Positions 35,184-48,189 of a stretch of DNA of 64,000 nucleotides are shown here, one piece after another; within the stretch, counting starts at the first letter, position 1; every line of letters starts with the position of its first letter. Below the pieces are notes generated by a model. It was not told where the DNA came from. It saw only the letters and a program-made list of their open reading frames with translations, and ran no database searches. This DNA comes from Camellia lanceoleosa (lineage: Eukaryota; Streptophyta; Magnoliopsida; Ericales; Theaceae), in contig CM045761.1 in assembly GCA_025200525.1 (NCBI GenBank), positions 45,826,190 to 45,890,189 on the forward strand. Reading direction: 5' to 3'. The position numbers and the translations under genes are program-made.

Positions 35184-35632
35184 AGGTCTTGTTTGAGAAG
35201 TGGTTTTTTTAGCCAGAAAGTTAAAAATTTATTAAAAAAGTGAAAAAGCCAACAACTTATATTAAAAAGTCAAAAAATTTCTTTTTTCTCTATTTTTTGC
35301 ACATTTTTCGTAAAAAACCTAAAAGTTATTCAAAACATACCAATTTTTTTATATCATATTTTAGTCAAAAAGCTAAAAAATTACTAAAAAAGTATGTTCC
35401 CAAATAAGGCCTTAGCTCTGTTTGGGAAGTTGAGGTTGGGACTTTTTTGGCTAAAATAACCACAAAAAAACATAATAGGCTTTTCAATTTAATAAGATAA
35501 ATATCACATCCAACCCATAATCATTATATTTTTTCTCTCATAAAAGTCAAAAAATTCCTTCCAAATGAGGCTTTTTAACCTCAAGCTATAACCAAAAAGT
35601 TAAAAAGCTAACTCACTTTCCAGACGAACCCT
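35184..35632. mobile_element. Two adjoining MITEs in copy D
   Basis: One unit begins GGTCTTGTTTGAGAAGTGG and ends CCCAAATAAGGCC (about 35402). The next begins TTAGCTCTGTTTGGGAAG and ends CCAGACGAACCC (about 35632), each bordered by TTA. Copies A to C are uninterrupted here (CCCATTAACCTATTATTATT). Confidence 0.6.
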
Positions 35633-36180
35633 TAATATTATTGTGGTTTCTACTGCAAATGAAGATTATTTATTGAATGATGATACTACCATGTGATATG
35701 TTAATCCAATATTTATTCATTTTTATCATATCTGTAAGATTATGAAGACAAAACCAATCATTTAATCAACCACATAAAATAATTTTATTATACATATTAC
35801 ATAATGAAATCCATCATAAAATATACAATTTCATTTATCATATAATAAGCCTACAGGCATAGAATCAATAATAGAACATAGATAGAGAAATCTGATTGAA
35901 ACAATGTCTTTTATGATGATCCTAGGGGTTGGTTGTATGATTGCGAGTAGCAGTAGTAGGGGTATTTTTATACTTCCGAATCTCTCTCGATGCATTTCAT
36001 CTTCCTGTACTTTTAATTTCTTGCTGTTAAATGAAATTTTTCTTTGCCGATCAAAAAATGATGATCCTACATGTTAGAAAAGTTTTATGTAATTAATTAT
36101 GTGATTGGTTTTGTGGCTGTTATCTTCTTGCTTGTCATATGATACGTTAATTAGATACTAATAATGTTGGATTTGTTCAA

Positions 36181-37159
36181 GAGAGTGGCCCCTAGCGTTG
36201 GATTCCCAAATCAAATCTCTTTATCCCTCGTTTGGCAAACTTTCCAGATTAAATAATCACAAAAAAAAAAACAAAAAAAACAAAAACAAAAACAAAAACA
36301 AAAAAGGTCCAAAAAAAAATTAAAAAGTCAAAAAATCAAAAAAAAAAATAAATAAATTGTCATTTTAGAGCTAAAAAGTCAAAAAAGCCAAACAAAAAAA
36401 CCAAATAAACAAAAAGTCTTAGGCTAAATAAGTCAAAAAAATCAGCTAAAAAAGTCATTACCAAACGACCCCCAAAAAAATAATTTTTTTTGTGTCATGG
36501 TAGTTTGTTGTAATACTTTTATGAAACAGTAATAATACATACCACTAATTTAAACTGGTAGGCAAAGAAAAAAATAAAAATAAAAATAAAACATCACATC
36601 AAGAAGTAGACCCTACTAATTAGAACTCTCCTAAAGCTCCTAAATTAGTGGTCTTAAACATTCTTCTTTACGAAACTTTTATTATTGGGTTAGCTATACA
36701 CTTGACATGTTTGTAGTGATTCACGTGGCATCATCAAATTATAAGAGTCTTATATAAGAATCTTTGATCCCACTCTATAAATATATATATATATATATAT
36801 ATTTCTTTCCCCTTTAATTGCATGTGGGTGACTTACAAATTTTAGTAAGTAGACTTATTATCCAATAAATCTTGTGATACGTAGAGATATTTTTGTATAA
36901 GAAAAATATCAGTAATTGTTATATTTAGTGACATTTTAAAAAATTATCACAAAAAATATCATTAATTGTCAATTTTTAATGGCATTACAAAAAAATCGTT
37001 ACAAAAAATCTTTTTTAGCGATGATTGTGATAGGATCAATTTTTAGTGACGAATTGGTAGAACTTAATTGAAATTAAGTTTAATTATTAGAACTTGCTGA
37101 TAATTTATCCTAAATTTTAATGTGTCTCACAACCGCAAACAATTCAAGAGGGACATTTC
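36181..37159. other. Spacer with MITEs between copy D and CACTA 2
   Basis: No gene. About 36230-36475 is an A-rich MITE of the AAAAAGTCAAAAAA group. About 36490-36660 belongs to the GAGCTCT/GTGATGT group. An (AT)n run lies at 36779-36803. About 36905-37070 has ATTGTCAATTTTTAATGGCA repeats that resemble 44590-44740. Confidence 0.5.
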
Positions 37160-38262
37160 GTTCACTACAGGAAAAGACAGCTACAGCGACCACTTTTGGC
37201 GACTAAAAGAAATTTAGTCGCCAAAAGTTAGGGATTTGGCTACTAAAAATAAATTTAGTCGGCAAAAGTCAAATTTTTAACTACTAATTATTTTTAGTCG
37301 GGGAATATTGATTATTGGCGACTAAAAAAAATTTAGTAGCTAAAAATATCACAATTGGCGACTAAAATGAATTTAGTCGGCAAAAATACCAGAAATTGGC
37401 GACAAAAATTTTTTTTAGTCGCCGTAGGTACACATTCGGCTACTAAATCCTTTAGTCGCCAAATGTTTTAATAAAAAATTAATTTTTGTCTTTGGCGACT
37501 AAATATTTAGTCGCCAAAAGTTTATTTTCAGCGACAAAAATGCTTTTAGTCGCCGTAGGTACACATTCGGCTACTAAATCCTTTAGTCGCCAATTGTTTT
37601 AGTAAAAAATTAAATTTTGTCTTTGGCGACTAAACATTTAGTCGCCAAAAGTTGATTTTCTTTTATTTTATTTGATTTTTTACGCAATTAAATAAATCTA
37701 TTTTTTTAAAATTAAATAAATAAAATATCAATAAAAATATATGCTATTTTTTAATTAAAATTTTAAATAAATTTATTTTAAAAAATATTAATAATTAAAT
37801 AATGAAATTAAATAAAACATCTATTAAAATTTAAATAATGAAATTAAATGGAGAAAAAGATTCCAAACATGCTCACTCTTCATTCTATTGTGACAATAAG
37901 AGTGCTTACTCTTCAACGGTATGTCTGCGATGGATGCCTTGTTTTCTGGTTGGCCTCTTCATTTCAATGCCTAATTTTATGTGGTCTAAGGTAATGTTTA
38001 ATTTGCTGTTAAGCTCATTCTCAGTGACATTTGTTATATATATATATGTAAATATATGTTCTCACTAACAGTGGAACACCTTTAAGCAGACTAATATACT
38101 GTGAACTTCCTTTTGTATACATTTGTTGAATGCCTAGTTGCTTGCACCAATTATGATTTAGTGTTCAGATTTGTGTCCATAACATTTTTGCATGCAGTAC
38201 TTAGCATTTGGTATACCAGGTCTACATTATGGGTTTTGATTTGTGGTTTTCTGAGTACGTTG

Positions 38263-38739
38263 CAGTTACATGAAGACCCTGTTATGTATATACGTGATTT
38301 TGTTGGTGCTCCTGGGAAGATGCTATATGGAAGAGGATCTTTACTTGTTTATTTAAACAATGTGATTTTTCGTGTGATGAGAGGTAGGTTGATGTTTCAA
38401 ATGTTTGACTCCATATGTATAACCATGTTTGCAAAAATAGGTTGGAGTTCATGGGTTGCGGAATTAATCTACTTCAACCCAAATTTCGGTATGGTAGTGC
38501 CTCAATTTAATCATTCTTCGAATAAATATGACCTTCTGTCAATGTTGCCTCTGTTATTGAATTTTTTTATTGTGTTTTTCCATTACCATTCTTTCAACCG
38601 GTATCTAGTTTGCAATAATGATAAGTTTTTCTTTGAGTTTCCCTTGTCATTTTTCCCCCTGGTCTGTTCTGTCAATTATAGTTCAGTGCATAGAGATGTG
38701 AATAATCGCATACGACCCAACAAAATAAATGAAAAATGA
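38263..38739 (+). pseudogene. Exon-like segment captured in CACTA 2
   Basis: A polypyrimidine-poor acceptor (GTTGCAG at 38257-38263) precedes an open stretch reading LHEDPVMYIRDFVGAPGKM and continuing through YGRGSLLVYLNNVIFR. It looks like real coding sequence in composition and residue mix. The product is not recognised. The reading then drifts into hydrophobic, intron-like sequence before the stop at 38737. It probably belongs with the segment at 39458-39870 to one captured gene. Confidence 0.4.
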
Positions 38740-39457
38740 AGCAGTAGCATGGTGGCCATTGAGCTTCAGCTAGCTAGTTCTTTGATCAATAATTTATTTT
38801 TCTATATATAAATAGATTTCATTGTTAATAGGAAAGGAGAACAAGCTGTAACATATGGCACACAAACACCTTTAGAAGAGCAACTTAAACAAGAGGGAAG
38901 CTCTAAATACAAAGATTTTCCAACCTATGAAGCGTGGAACTAAAAGAAAGGAGAGAAATGAACTACTACTTTTTTAGTTCTAATATTTAACACATTTTTT
39001 GGATCTCCTATTTCTAACTTCCTATAAATAGTAAAAAAACCACTGCTCTTTTTTTTTTTTTCCCTTCAACTTTTCATGATCAAGAAAGGGGCTGATTCAA
39101 TCAACCAAATGCTCATGATGAGCCCTCAATCAAATTGTCCTGTAAGATGTATCATTATCCTTAAATAGGATATCTGAGGCTCTTTGAGGATACTTAGACG
39201 TGTTTGATATCATTTTTGTTTTCTAGTTTTCTGTTCTTGAAAACAGAACAATGGAAATTGATACATGTTAAATTTATCTGGCATTTTTTAACTTAAGCTG
39301 CTGTAACCATTCTATATTCTTCATTACCTTTTTTTTCTTCGTCCTTCTTATTTCCCAAGTAATTTAGAAGTTTGCATTCAAGTTGTCTTATGCACATGTT
39401 TTTATTCTTTTGACTGATCACTGCATGTTTGTACTAGAATGTCAATTTTGCATTCAG

Positions 39458-39870
39458 GTTATGCATATATTCTTCCTGAACTGTTCAATGTATTTCTTGA
39501 CTGGGATCTTGATGGCAGGTTTCTTGTTTCTTTTGCTGGGAAGTATTTGGCATATGATTATTGTGTTCCACCTCTCTGTGGTGACACTGAAGGGGTCACT
39601 GCTAGTTTCAATCATCAGTTATTGAAGATATATATCCCTCATACTGAACCAGACCTTTTTGGGCCTGCTCTGGAATACTGTGCACCGATCTATCTGACAC
39701 TAGCAACCAATTTTCAGACAAATCAAGAGTGCTTATCTTCATGCCAAGTGTTTATACATATGTCTATTTTCTTTGGTGTGCTTGTGATGAAATTGTATGG
39801 ATTATATCTTGTATGCTTTGTGTTTCTAAGACAAATTGTCAGGCGCTACATGTTTTTGTACTTGTTGTGA
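39458..39870 (+). pseudogene. Second exon-like segment captured in CACTA 2
   Basis: After an acceptor-like TTTGCATTCAG the frame reads GYAYILPELFNVFLDWDLDG, then continues through FLVSFAGKYLAYDYCVP and PDLFGPALEYCAPIYL. This is convincing coding sequence of a protein I do not recognise. After about 39715 it becomes intron-like, and the stop follows at 39868-39870. It is flanked by sequence with no other recognisable exon. Confidence 0.45.
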
Positions 39871-41624
39871 TTATATTCATTTACTTGTATTAAAGATTGT
39901 TTGCAGAAGGGTTTAAGTGTTTGATACCTGAAATGACGTTTTTTTTTTCTTTCTGTCCAGTACCAAAATTGTTTCTAACTACTGCTATTGATCATATTTA
40001 TTTCATTTTTCCAAGCTGGTTAAATCTATTTGTTTGGCCTCTGGACTTGTTATCTAGAATGGAGTTGTTTTGTACATGTATTTTTAAACATGGACTTATT
40101 AAACATGGATGTAGGTTGTTTAAAAAATTTTTGAAAAAAAAAAAAAAAAAAAAACAGAAAATATTTGGCCACTAAATATTTTGGTAGCCAAATACATAGT
40201 TGGAATTTTTTGGCTACTAAAAATTTAGTAGCAGAAACATTAGGCGACTAAAACATTTGGTAGCAAAAAGTAATGAACAGTAGGCTAAAATTTTCATGTA
40301 GAACTTTTAGTGACTAAAAAATTAGTAGCCGAAATGTCACTATTGCCGACTAAGTATGGATTGGTAGCCAAATGGTTACTTTCAGTGACTAATTCTTTTG
40401 TAGCAAAAAGTAACACATTCGCCGACCAAACGAATGTTAGTAGCCAAAAGTCACATTCGGCGACTAATACTTTAGTCGCTGAAACATACCTTTTGCCGAC
40501 TAAACTAAGATTAGTAGCCAAATGTGTACACTTTCGGCGACCAAACAAATTTTAGTCGTCAATACTATCGCCGACAGAGTAAAGGCGACGAGCTTAGCGA
40601 CAAAAAATTTTGGTCGCTAAATGGTTTCGGCGACCAAATTTTGGACTTTCGGCGACCAATATTTTGGTAGCCAAAAGTGACATTTCTTGTAGTGGTTGTT
40701 GGAGTTGGAATGTTTAAAATAATTTTATCCGATCATGTATATTTTATGTTTGATTCTATGATTAGTCTTTGTTCATAATAAAATTGTACAAAACAAGTAC
40801 AGAGTTGTATAATATTATCTTTGGAAAATTATATGAATAATTTAATTTAAACTAAGTATAATATGGATTATAACCAAAATATAATCTACATATTTTATTA
40901 TTTGATTATTTTTTTGAATGCATAGCATTATTGTATTTTTTATGAAGTAATAATGTACTATATCTTTATTTAGGTAGTTCATTTTGCTAAGTCTATCTTT
41001 TGTTTTTTTGGGGGGGGTCTATTTTTTATTTTTGGGTAAATTATAAATATACCATTTAAAGTTTACTTAAAATACAGTCTCATGTAGTTTTGAAAATTAC
41101 ATCCTGCCCCTTGAAATTTCTAATTTCATGACAAATGACTTTTTTTATTAATACGTCATCAAGTCAATTAACAGTTTTTAATAATGTTATAAATTTATTT
41201 TAATTAATAATTCAAATAATTTTATTAATGTATAAGAAAATAGTTAAAAATTTTATTTTTTTAATTAATTCTAGTAAATAAAAAAATCTGCCAAGGGGTA
41301 TTTGCTCTCTTCCTGTTTTATAACCTATCAGTTGCAAGTTCTACCATAACTTCATCATCAATCTCCAACCAAGTTTCGGATCATACCGTCCTCAAGCTTT
41401 GTTCAATGTTTTTAGAAATGTTAGATACTCTAAAACATAATTATTAAAAATTATACACAATATTTATATGAATCTTATAATAATTTTAACAATTCTTTTG
41501 AAATTCCTAATATTTACAGGTCAATTTCCTTCAACACTATACTTCAAGTGCAATAAAGCATTAATAATCAAAGCACACATCCATATTCGGATTTGGATGG
41601 GGACACAACCGTTATTATTGTATA

Positions 41625-41905
41625 GCTAAATGGATTTATTTTGGAGCTCATTTTAATAATTCGAATCGTTCAGATTTTAGAGTACATTGAGTAAAATATA
41701 CCTGAAAAAAATTAAATTAATTGGATATCATTAACCCTTATTCATTTTGAATTTTTAAATCACAATTGTCATTTATCTTTGTAGATACAAATGTGAGTGG
41801 ATGAAATGGTTATATCCGATGAACTTAATTTTTTACAAGCATGTTCTACTCGATGCACTCTAAAATATGGTTTGGATCATTAAAATAAACCTTGAAATGA
41901 ACCCA
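41625..41905. repeat. Foldback MITE, diverged relative
   Basis: GAGCTCATTTTAATAATTCG with TAGAGTACATTGAGTA on the left is mirrored by CTCGATGCACTCTA and GGATCATTAAAATAAACC on the right. Same architecture as 60-360. Confidence 0.6.
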
Positions 41906-42299
41906 TTTGATTATACAGCAATGGTTGTTGCACTCCAACGCAGCAATCACCCCAAATCCTTCGTACTCACAACAATCATTTTGTTTCAAAATTTTTAAAA
42001 ATAGTTTTGAAAATATCAATTTATCTTTTTTTATTTTTAATAAAATTTTTAAATATTTTAATTAAAAAAATTACTTTTTATATTCATTTAATTTATATAC
42101 TTTTAAAAGTATAAATTTAAAAAAAAAATTAATAGATCAACTTAATTATTTTTAAAAAAATTGCAAATTAGGGGTTTTTTTTTTCCAAAATATTTATAAA
42201 TTTATGAAAAAATTCTATCTTTAATTATTAAAATCGTTAAAGTTTACCACTGATTTGAATTTTTTTTTTTTGAAAACATACACCGAATTACAATTTTTC

Positions 42300-42640
42300 T
42301 AATTTTTTTTAATGAATAATATACACGAAGTCTCTACAAAATGAACGGTTAGAATTATTAAAACAAGACATATAGTGGGCCTCACAAAGTCGATCAATTC
42401 TTGCTCATATTTATACTTGAGATCAGCCTAATCCTTTTTAAACTAATTTTTAAATTTTTTTTATAATTTTTTTCATGAACGATATACACGGAGGCTCTAA
42501 TAATAGTGAACAAATAATAATAATTTTCAAAAAAGATTGGGCTTCTCTTCAATTTAAATATGAATTTGCAACAATTGTTTGGACTTCTGAGGCCCATCAT
42601 ATATCTTATTTTAATATTCGAACCATTCAAATTGTAAATT
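42300..42640. repeat. Foldback MITE, diverged relative
   Basis: AACGGTTAGAATTATTAAAA with TAGTGGGCCTCA on the left is mirrored by TGAGGCCCATCA and TTAATATTCGAACCATTC on the right, the same architecture as 60-360. Confidence 0.55.
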
Positions 42641-43433
42641 TATGATATTAGAAAAAAATTCAAAAATTTACCCAAAATGATAGATTAAGGTATATATTTA
42701 AAATTATTGCTGTAAGGTCACTTCTAGAGTGAATCTTGACCATAAATTTAAAATTCTTGATATTTTCTTATTTATTATTTATTAATTTTTGAGTTTGTAG
42801 CATTCTTGAGGAACAAACATAAGTAATTTCACGTCCTTTGCCTCAGTAAATTCCACATTCTGGAGAAAGGCTAGGTGCACCCAAGTCCTGTACTGGAATG
42901 GTTTAATTGAAAGGGGAAGTTTCCAACGGAAAATTTTACTATTCAGTATAAATTTAGAAAAATAATTTCATATCAGTGATAAATTTTATAAATATTAATA
43001 ATTAAACTTTTAAATTTTTTCATTTGTTTATAAATATTTTTTCAAAAGTTAACTGAATTTTAATTTCCCCAAATTTCAATGTTTTTACAAAAAATTATAA
43101 ATAAGTATATAAGAATTAATAATTAAAAATATAGTAATTTTTTTTATTAATTTGTAATAATTTTTTGAAAAATACCACTTATTAGTATTTTCCATTAATT
43201 GAATCGTTGACTAGTATTACGGAAAATATTTGAGACTCCTACGAAAATCCCCACAATTTTACTCTTAATGATGTGGAATGATAAGTGTCAATTTTTAATT
43301 TGTCACATATTTAATTTTGTGAGACTCTACACCGTTTGCTACCTCATTAGAGATGTACTTGGGAGTGAAAATGGGTGATGTAGCAAAACTATTAGGCCTT
43401 GTTTGTTTGGTGAATTAAGTTGGATATGATTAA

Positions 43434-44028
43434 CGCCCCGTTTGTTTAGAGAGTTAGAGAAGGGATTGAGATTGGTAATGAGGTGAGACTCACTAATATT
43501 GTGTTTGTTTTGAGAGATGGGGAGAAGATTGATAGTGAGCTCCAGATTAGGATGGACTTCTCCAAAGGGATTTGGATGGGCCTCTAGGACTTGGTATTAG
43601 AAAAATGGTCCGGTGGATTAGAAATTTTTTTATTTTTATTTATTTTTTATTTTATTTTTTACATGTCGTGCATTTTTTTTTGAACATTAATGTTTAATTC
43701 TTTATATTTTTTGTTAAGTAAAAGTCATTATTTATTTGTTTTATTTTTTTCTAGAATTTTTTTTTTATTTTTTTAAATTTTTTTACATGTTGGGCATTTT
43801 TTTTAAAACATTAATGTTTAATGTTTTTATATTTTTTTATTTGTTTTATTATTTTATATTTATTTTATATAAAAATAATTTAACAGTCCCTACACTAACA
43901 ACTATTATCAAAACAAACACAATTTTACTTAATCCCCTTACTATCAATCCCTTCACTAACAATCTCCTCACTATTAATCCTCTCACTATCAATCCCCTCC
44001 ATTCTACCTTTGAAAACAAACGGGGCCT
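43434..44028. mobile_element. MITE with CCCCGTTTGTTT ends
   Basis: GCCCCGTTTGTTTAGAGAG on the left and TTGAAAACAAACGGGGCC on the right are inverted ends. The right half carries repeated CCCCTTACTATCAATCCC-like words that mirror the left-half words GGGATTGAGATTGGTAATGA. Non-coding. No certain duplication. Confidence 0.65.
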
Positions 44029-45299
44029 AGGAGTACAGTGAAATTAAGTGAGGAAATTATTAGTATAGTGTGGTGATATTAAGAGGTTGTTTGAGAAGTG
44101 CCAAATTAGTATACTTTTTTATTTTTTACAAAAAAATATAAAATGTAAGTTGAGATTGAAGTGATGATAAAAAGAGATAATGTAACCTAAATAAAAAGTA
44201 ATGTGATCTAAATGAAATATTGCCTCCGTCCCAAAATAATAGTTTCTTTTAGGAAATTTATTTATTTTTTATAGTACAAGTATTACATTTTAAAAATATT
44301 AATTTTTTAAAATTATCCTTTGATAATATATTTTTTGATAATATCAGTGATTATGATTGTACTTTTTGTAGTGTTAATAAATTTAAAAGAATGACAAAAT
44401 AATAAATTTATATTATTTTATTCTTTAACTTTTAAAAATATGTTAGTATTTTAAAATAATAAAAAATAAAATAAAAACTAATATTTAAAAATAATAATAA
44501 TTATTATAATTCAAATAAAAAATAAGGGTAAATTATCAATAGGTCCTAATAGTTTGATTTAATTTCTATCAAGTCCTATTGAAAATAAATCTTGGTAAAA
44601 TTGTCATTAAAAATAATTTTTTGTCACAATTTATTATATATGTCGCTAAAAATTGACAATTAGTGATTTTTTTTTGTCAAGATTTTTATAAATTGTCGTT
44701 AAAATTTATAATTAATGACCTTTTTTATGACAAACTTTTTCAATTAGATCTATTAAATAATAAACCCACTTATTAAAATCTAAACGTAAATACCCCATAA
44801 AATAATGTACTAATTACCTGATATTGGCTAAACAAATAAGTTGGAAAGGTAAGATAGAGTTGGTGGCTGGCGTGGGCCGCACACGTTTAACTGGCAAGTG
44901 GCCCTACAAACAATTGACAAGTGGCCCTACAAACAATTATTGTCTTTGCATGGGCCCTACAGGAGAGAAAATTCAGATAAATGAATGGTGATTGATGTTA
45001 GGTATTTTAAATAATTTATAAATTTTTTAGCAAATCCCACATTGTATAAGATCTACGCATATGTAAATTTGTATGGATGTCATATTCATAAAAAAGACTT
45101 ACGTATTGTTTGGCATAATCTATGAAAATAAAAAGTTATTAAATAAGTCAAAAAATTATCATTATTTAAAAAATTATATATAAAAACAACAAATTTACAT
45201 ACGAAAAAAATACAAGCCAACTGTGGCCATTGTAGTAATGGTACACTGTGAAATGATATTACAAATTTACATAGGCAGTGCACAAAAAAGTTACTTTGG

Positions 45300-45625
45300 A
45301 CAGTGTTGTTCGGCCCATGGGGACCAATCACGGGTCTCGTTTTAATAATCTGAACCGTTCAATGTGTAGAACTCATCGAGTACTATATGTGTAAAAAATC
45401 ATATTGATCGGATATCGATGATCAAATCAGTTTTCTATAAAAAAAAATGGACAGTGAACAAATTAACGGTTGACAAAAAATTAATCCGATAAGATAGTTA
45501 TCGATATCCGATCAACTTGATTTTTTACAAGCATATAATGCTCAATGAGTACTACATATTAAACGGTTCGAATTATCAAAACGGAACTCGTGGTGAGACT
45601 CCACGGGCCAAACAACACCGTCTAA
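45300..45625. repeat. Foldback MITE, copy 2
   Basis: GAACCGTTCAATGTGTAGAA with TTGATCGGATATCGATG on the left is inverted on the right (ATCGATATCCGATCAA, ATTAAACGGTTCGAATTATC). Closest relative of 60-360. Confidence 0.75.
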
Positions 45626-45782
45626 TCCACCACACAACTCCAAAGCAAAGCAACTAATTGGCTTTCTAAACAATCACTGTCAATACACGCCTAGGGGCAT
45701 TAGGGATATGATAATTTTGTTATTTTATATAATATTTTAATACATATGTTTTTGTAAAAAATCAAAAAGTTATGAGAAATGA

Positions 45783-46215
45783 GTGAGAGCACTAATTAGT
45801 GCTATTACTAATGATGTGGCAGTGGGCCCCATCATGAATGATTTAATATTTTGGCCTTAGTGTTGTATTTTTTTTCTTTTTTTATTCTGTGCCATGTCAT
45901 TAGTGGTCTTTTTAGAGCCCCAAAATTAGTGATCTCTATCATTGTTGAAAAGTTATTTCAAACAACCATATTTTTTTCCTCTACTTTTTTTAATCCAAAA
46001 AATTAAAAGTGTACTTATATAATTCATTCCAAACAACCCTTAGTAAAAAATTTAATAAATTAGGAAAAATGATTAAGATCTTTAATAAAGGAGCTCTAAT
46101 AAAAGTAGACCCCATTGTGATGTGATATTTTGGCCTTGGTCTTATTTATTTTTATTTTTTTATTCCTCATCACATCATTAGAGCTTAATTAAAACTCCAA
46201 AATTGAAAAAATGTA
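45783..46215. mobile_element. Two MITEs of the GAGCTCT/GTGATGT family
   Basis: About 45783-45950 has TGATGTGGCAGTGGGCCCCA and TGCCATGTCATTAGTGG. About 46066-46215 has GGAGCTCTAATAAAAGTAG and TCACATCATTAGAGCTT. Both have AT-rich non-coding interiors. Confidence 0.55.
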
Positions 46216-47149
46216 TTATTGCTCATAAATTATTTTTATTTTTTGATTTTTTTTACTTTTTCATGAATGATTGCTATTCTTCCTTGTGAGGAATTTTGCA
46301 TCCTTTTAGGCGATTCTTTTGGCTCAACTTTTAAAACGTGACCTTATTATTTTTTTTATTTAAATCAAAAATTTATTAAAAAATAAAAATAATGAATTCA
46401 AATTTTTAGTTGAATTTTTTAATTTAAATTTTTTAAAAAGAAAAAATATATATTTTAACTCAATAGTAACATTGACTCAAAATATTTTAACTTAGTTTGG
46501 CAACAACTATAAAAATTGTCTTTATTTTTTAAATTGTATTAAATTTTTTATTTTTATTTTTATTTTTCAGCTCTGTTTAGTATAGAATGATCCGAGAAGT
46601 ATAGTTATAACTTTATTAAAGACATAAAAATTTTAGAAAAAGAACATTTTATTTTTAAAAAATTTATCGTAAGTAGATTTTTTTTCAATTTTTTTATTTT
46701 TATAATCTTTTAATATAGTACAACCTAAAATGAAACTTTTTTGAAATATTTTTAAAATCTACACAAAGAAGACAAAATTTTTTTTGAAAATAAGAGATTT
46801 TTAGTTTAAAGTCTCTGATATTGAAATTTTATAAGATATAGAAAATGTAATATTTTTATAATAGTTGAGGTCCCTCAATATTTTCACATAAAAACTTTCA
46901 GTTCTTCATAAAGAAATTTTTCTAATAATATTATTAGGGGACCTTAACTAATTAAAAAATATATATATTAGACCTCTTCTATTATCCAAAATTAAAGAGA
47001 AATGTTTCGCTAATTTTTTCAAAAAATAATTTGCACTTCATGCCAGTCCTCATATGTTTTTTCTTGCTAAATGATAAAGAAAAAAAAAATGTAACAATAG
47101 TAAATAATCTGATGAATATTTGATTGGGCTCTTACCTTAGCCTTAGCAA

Positions 47150-47188
<39 letters not shown>

Positions 47189-48189
47189 TATTTTGTGGGG
47201 GAACGATTTCTGCTTTGGTAGAAGAGAGCAAAAGAATGTAATGAGGAGCCTTTTTTTAGTGATTTTTTAATTTTTTAATTTTTTTATGAATTGAAAAAAA
47301 TTTGATTAGTGTGTTTGGTTTCAGTTTTTTTAATTTAGTTTTTTAAAAATTTAGTTTTTTTTGTGTTTTTTTTTTGATTTTAGTAAATATTTTTAAAATT
47401 TTAAGCATTTTTTTTTTTTTTTACTTTTTTAGATACACCTTACTTAGATGTATCTAAAAAGTAAAATATTTGTGAAAAAATATTTTAAAAATTAATAAAT
47501 ACAGAAAAATAAGAAAAATATACTAAATTTGTCTCTTTTTTTTTTTTTTGTATTTTTGGTATTTAGTGAATTTCTTTAAAAAAAAATTTCATGAAAACTA
47601 TACTTTTTAAATGTATTTATGTTCGGTGTGTCTAAAAATTGAAAAAAAATTACTTAAAATATTAAAAAATTCAGTAAAAAATACAAAAAAACAAGAAAAT
47701 AAAATTTTTTGAAAAATATTTTTAGAATTCCCAAACCAAGCACTATGTTTGACAATAATTTTTATAGTGACATTTTTAGTTGTATAAAAAATTATGAAAA
47801 GTTGATGTGATATTTTATTTAATTTTTTTTAAAAAAAAGTATAAAATTCTCATTTTACCATTATTTTAGTTGTATGGAAAATGTTGATATAAAACTACAT
47901 TTGTCTTTTTACATTGGCATAAGTCAAAATGATTTGATTTATCTTTAGTTGAAAGTTAAATTGAGCCAAAGAGTCGAGATCTGTGACCGGTAAGAGTCAT
48001 TAAACGAAAAATTCTTACCAATAAGAGTTTATGAAAGTATGGCCAAATTAAATTTTTTCAAAGACTCTAACCGGTAAGGGTCTTTCGTTTAATGATTCTT
48101 ACTGGTCAGATATCTCAATTATCTTGTCCAGTTGAAATTTTAAATAGAGACATGCCATTCCTAAGTCAAGATTTTTAAATACATGCCAA
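46216..48189. other. AT-rich intergenic spacer
   Basis: No gene. An (ATT)n microsatellite lies at 47150-47189. At about 47975-48100 there is a short foldback around ACCGGTAAGAGTC and GACTCTAACCGGTAAGGGTC. The rest is homopolymer-rich AT sequence. Confidence 0.6.

Larger units (their letters stand above)
34613..36180. repeat. Diverged block copy D, P450 upstream region
   Basis: Starting about 75 bp upstream of the P450 ATG, ACTATTTGATTAGTAAAAT, TTGGATTAATGGGATGAAT, GAGTGATGCTATGACAATCT, TGTGGTTTCTACTG and ACCATGTGATATGTTAATCC parallel copies A to C in order. It is more diverged than A, B and C are from each other. It is interrupted by MITEs at 35015-35151 and 35184-35632. It would include the proximal promoter of the P450. 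No confident TATA box was identified. Confidence 0.75.
37163..40694. mobile_element. CACTA transposon 2 (3532 bp, non-autonomous)
   Basis: Left end CACTACAGGAAAAGACAGC, right end TGACATTTCTTGTAGTG, inverted. GTT is duplicated at 37160-37162 and 40695-40697. Subterminal arrays of GGCGACTAAA and TTTAGTCGCCAAA (37185-37645 and 40160-40680) are shared with CACTA 1, so the two belong to related families. No transposase was recognised. The interior (37646-40160) has exon-like segments of an unrecognised host gene. Confidence 0.92.
40695..45000. repeat. Block E, diverged duplicate of 20790-22500
   Basis: Matches in order include GATTCTATGATTAGTCTT, TTATTATTTGATTATTTTTT, AAAATATTTATAAATTTATG, TTTACCACTGATTTGAA and GTGGCCCTACAAACAATTAT with TACAGGAGAGA. 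It is longer than its counterpart because of foldback elements (41625-41905, 42300-42640) and a MITE (43434-44028). No gene is visible. A Stowaway-like end (CTCCGTCCCAAAATAATAG) occurs at 44223. Confidence 0.7.

Noticed and set aside
40294..40555. Overlapping frames on both strands of 81-84 codons
   Set aside because: Products of CACTA subterminal repeats, with no protein features.
37185..40680. Short regularly spaced GGCGACTAAA words resembling a CRISPR-type array
   Set aside because: Spacing is irregular, orientation alternates and they lie at CACTA ends. They are subterminal transposase-binding repeats.
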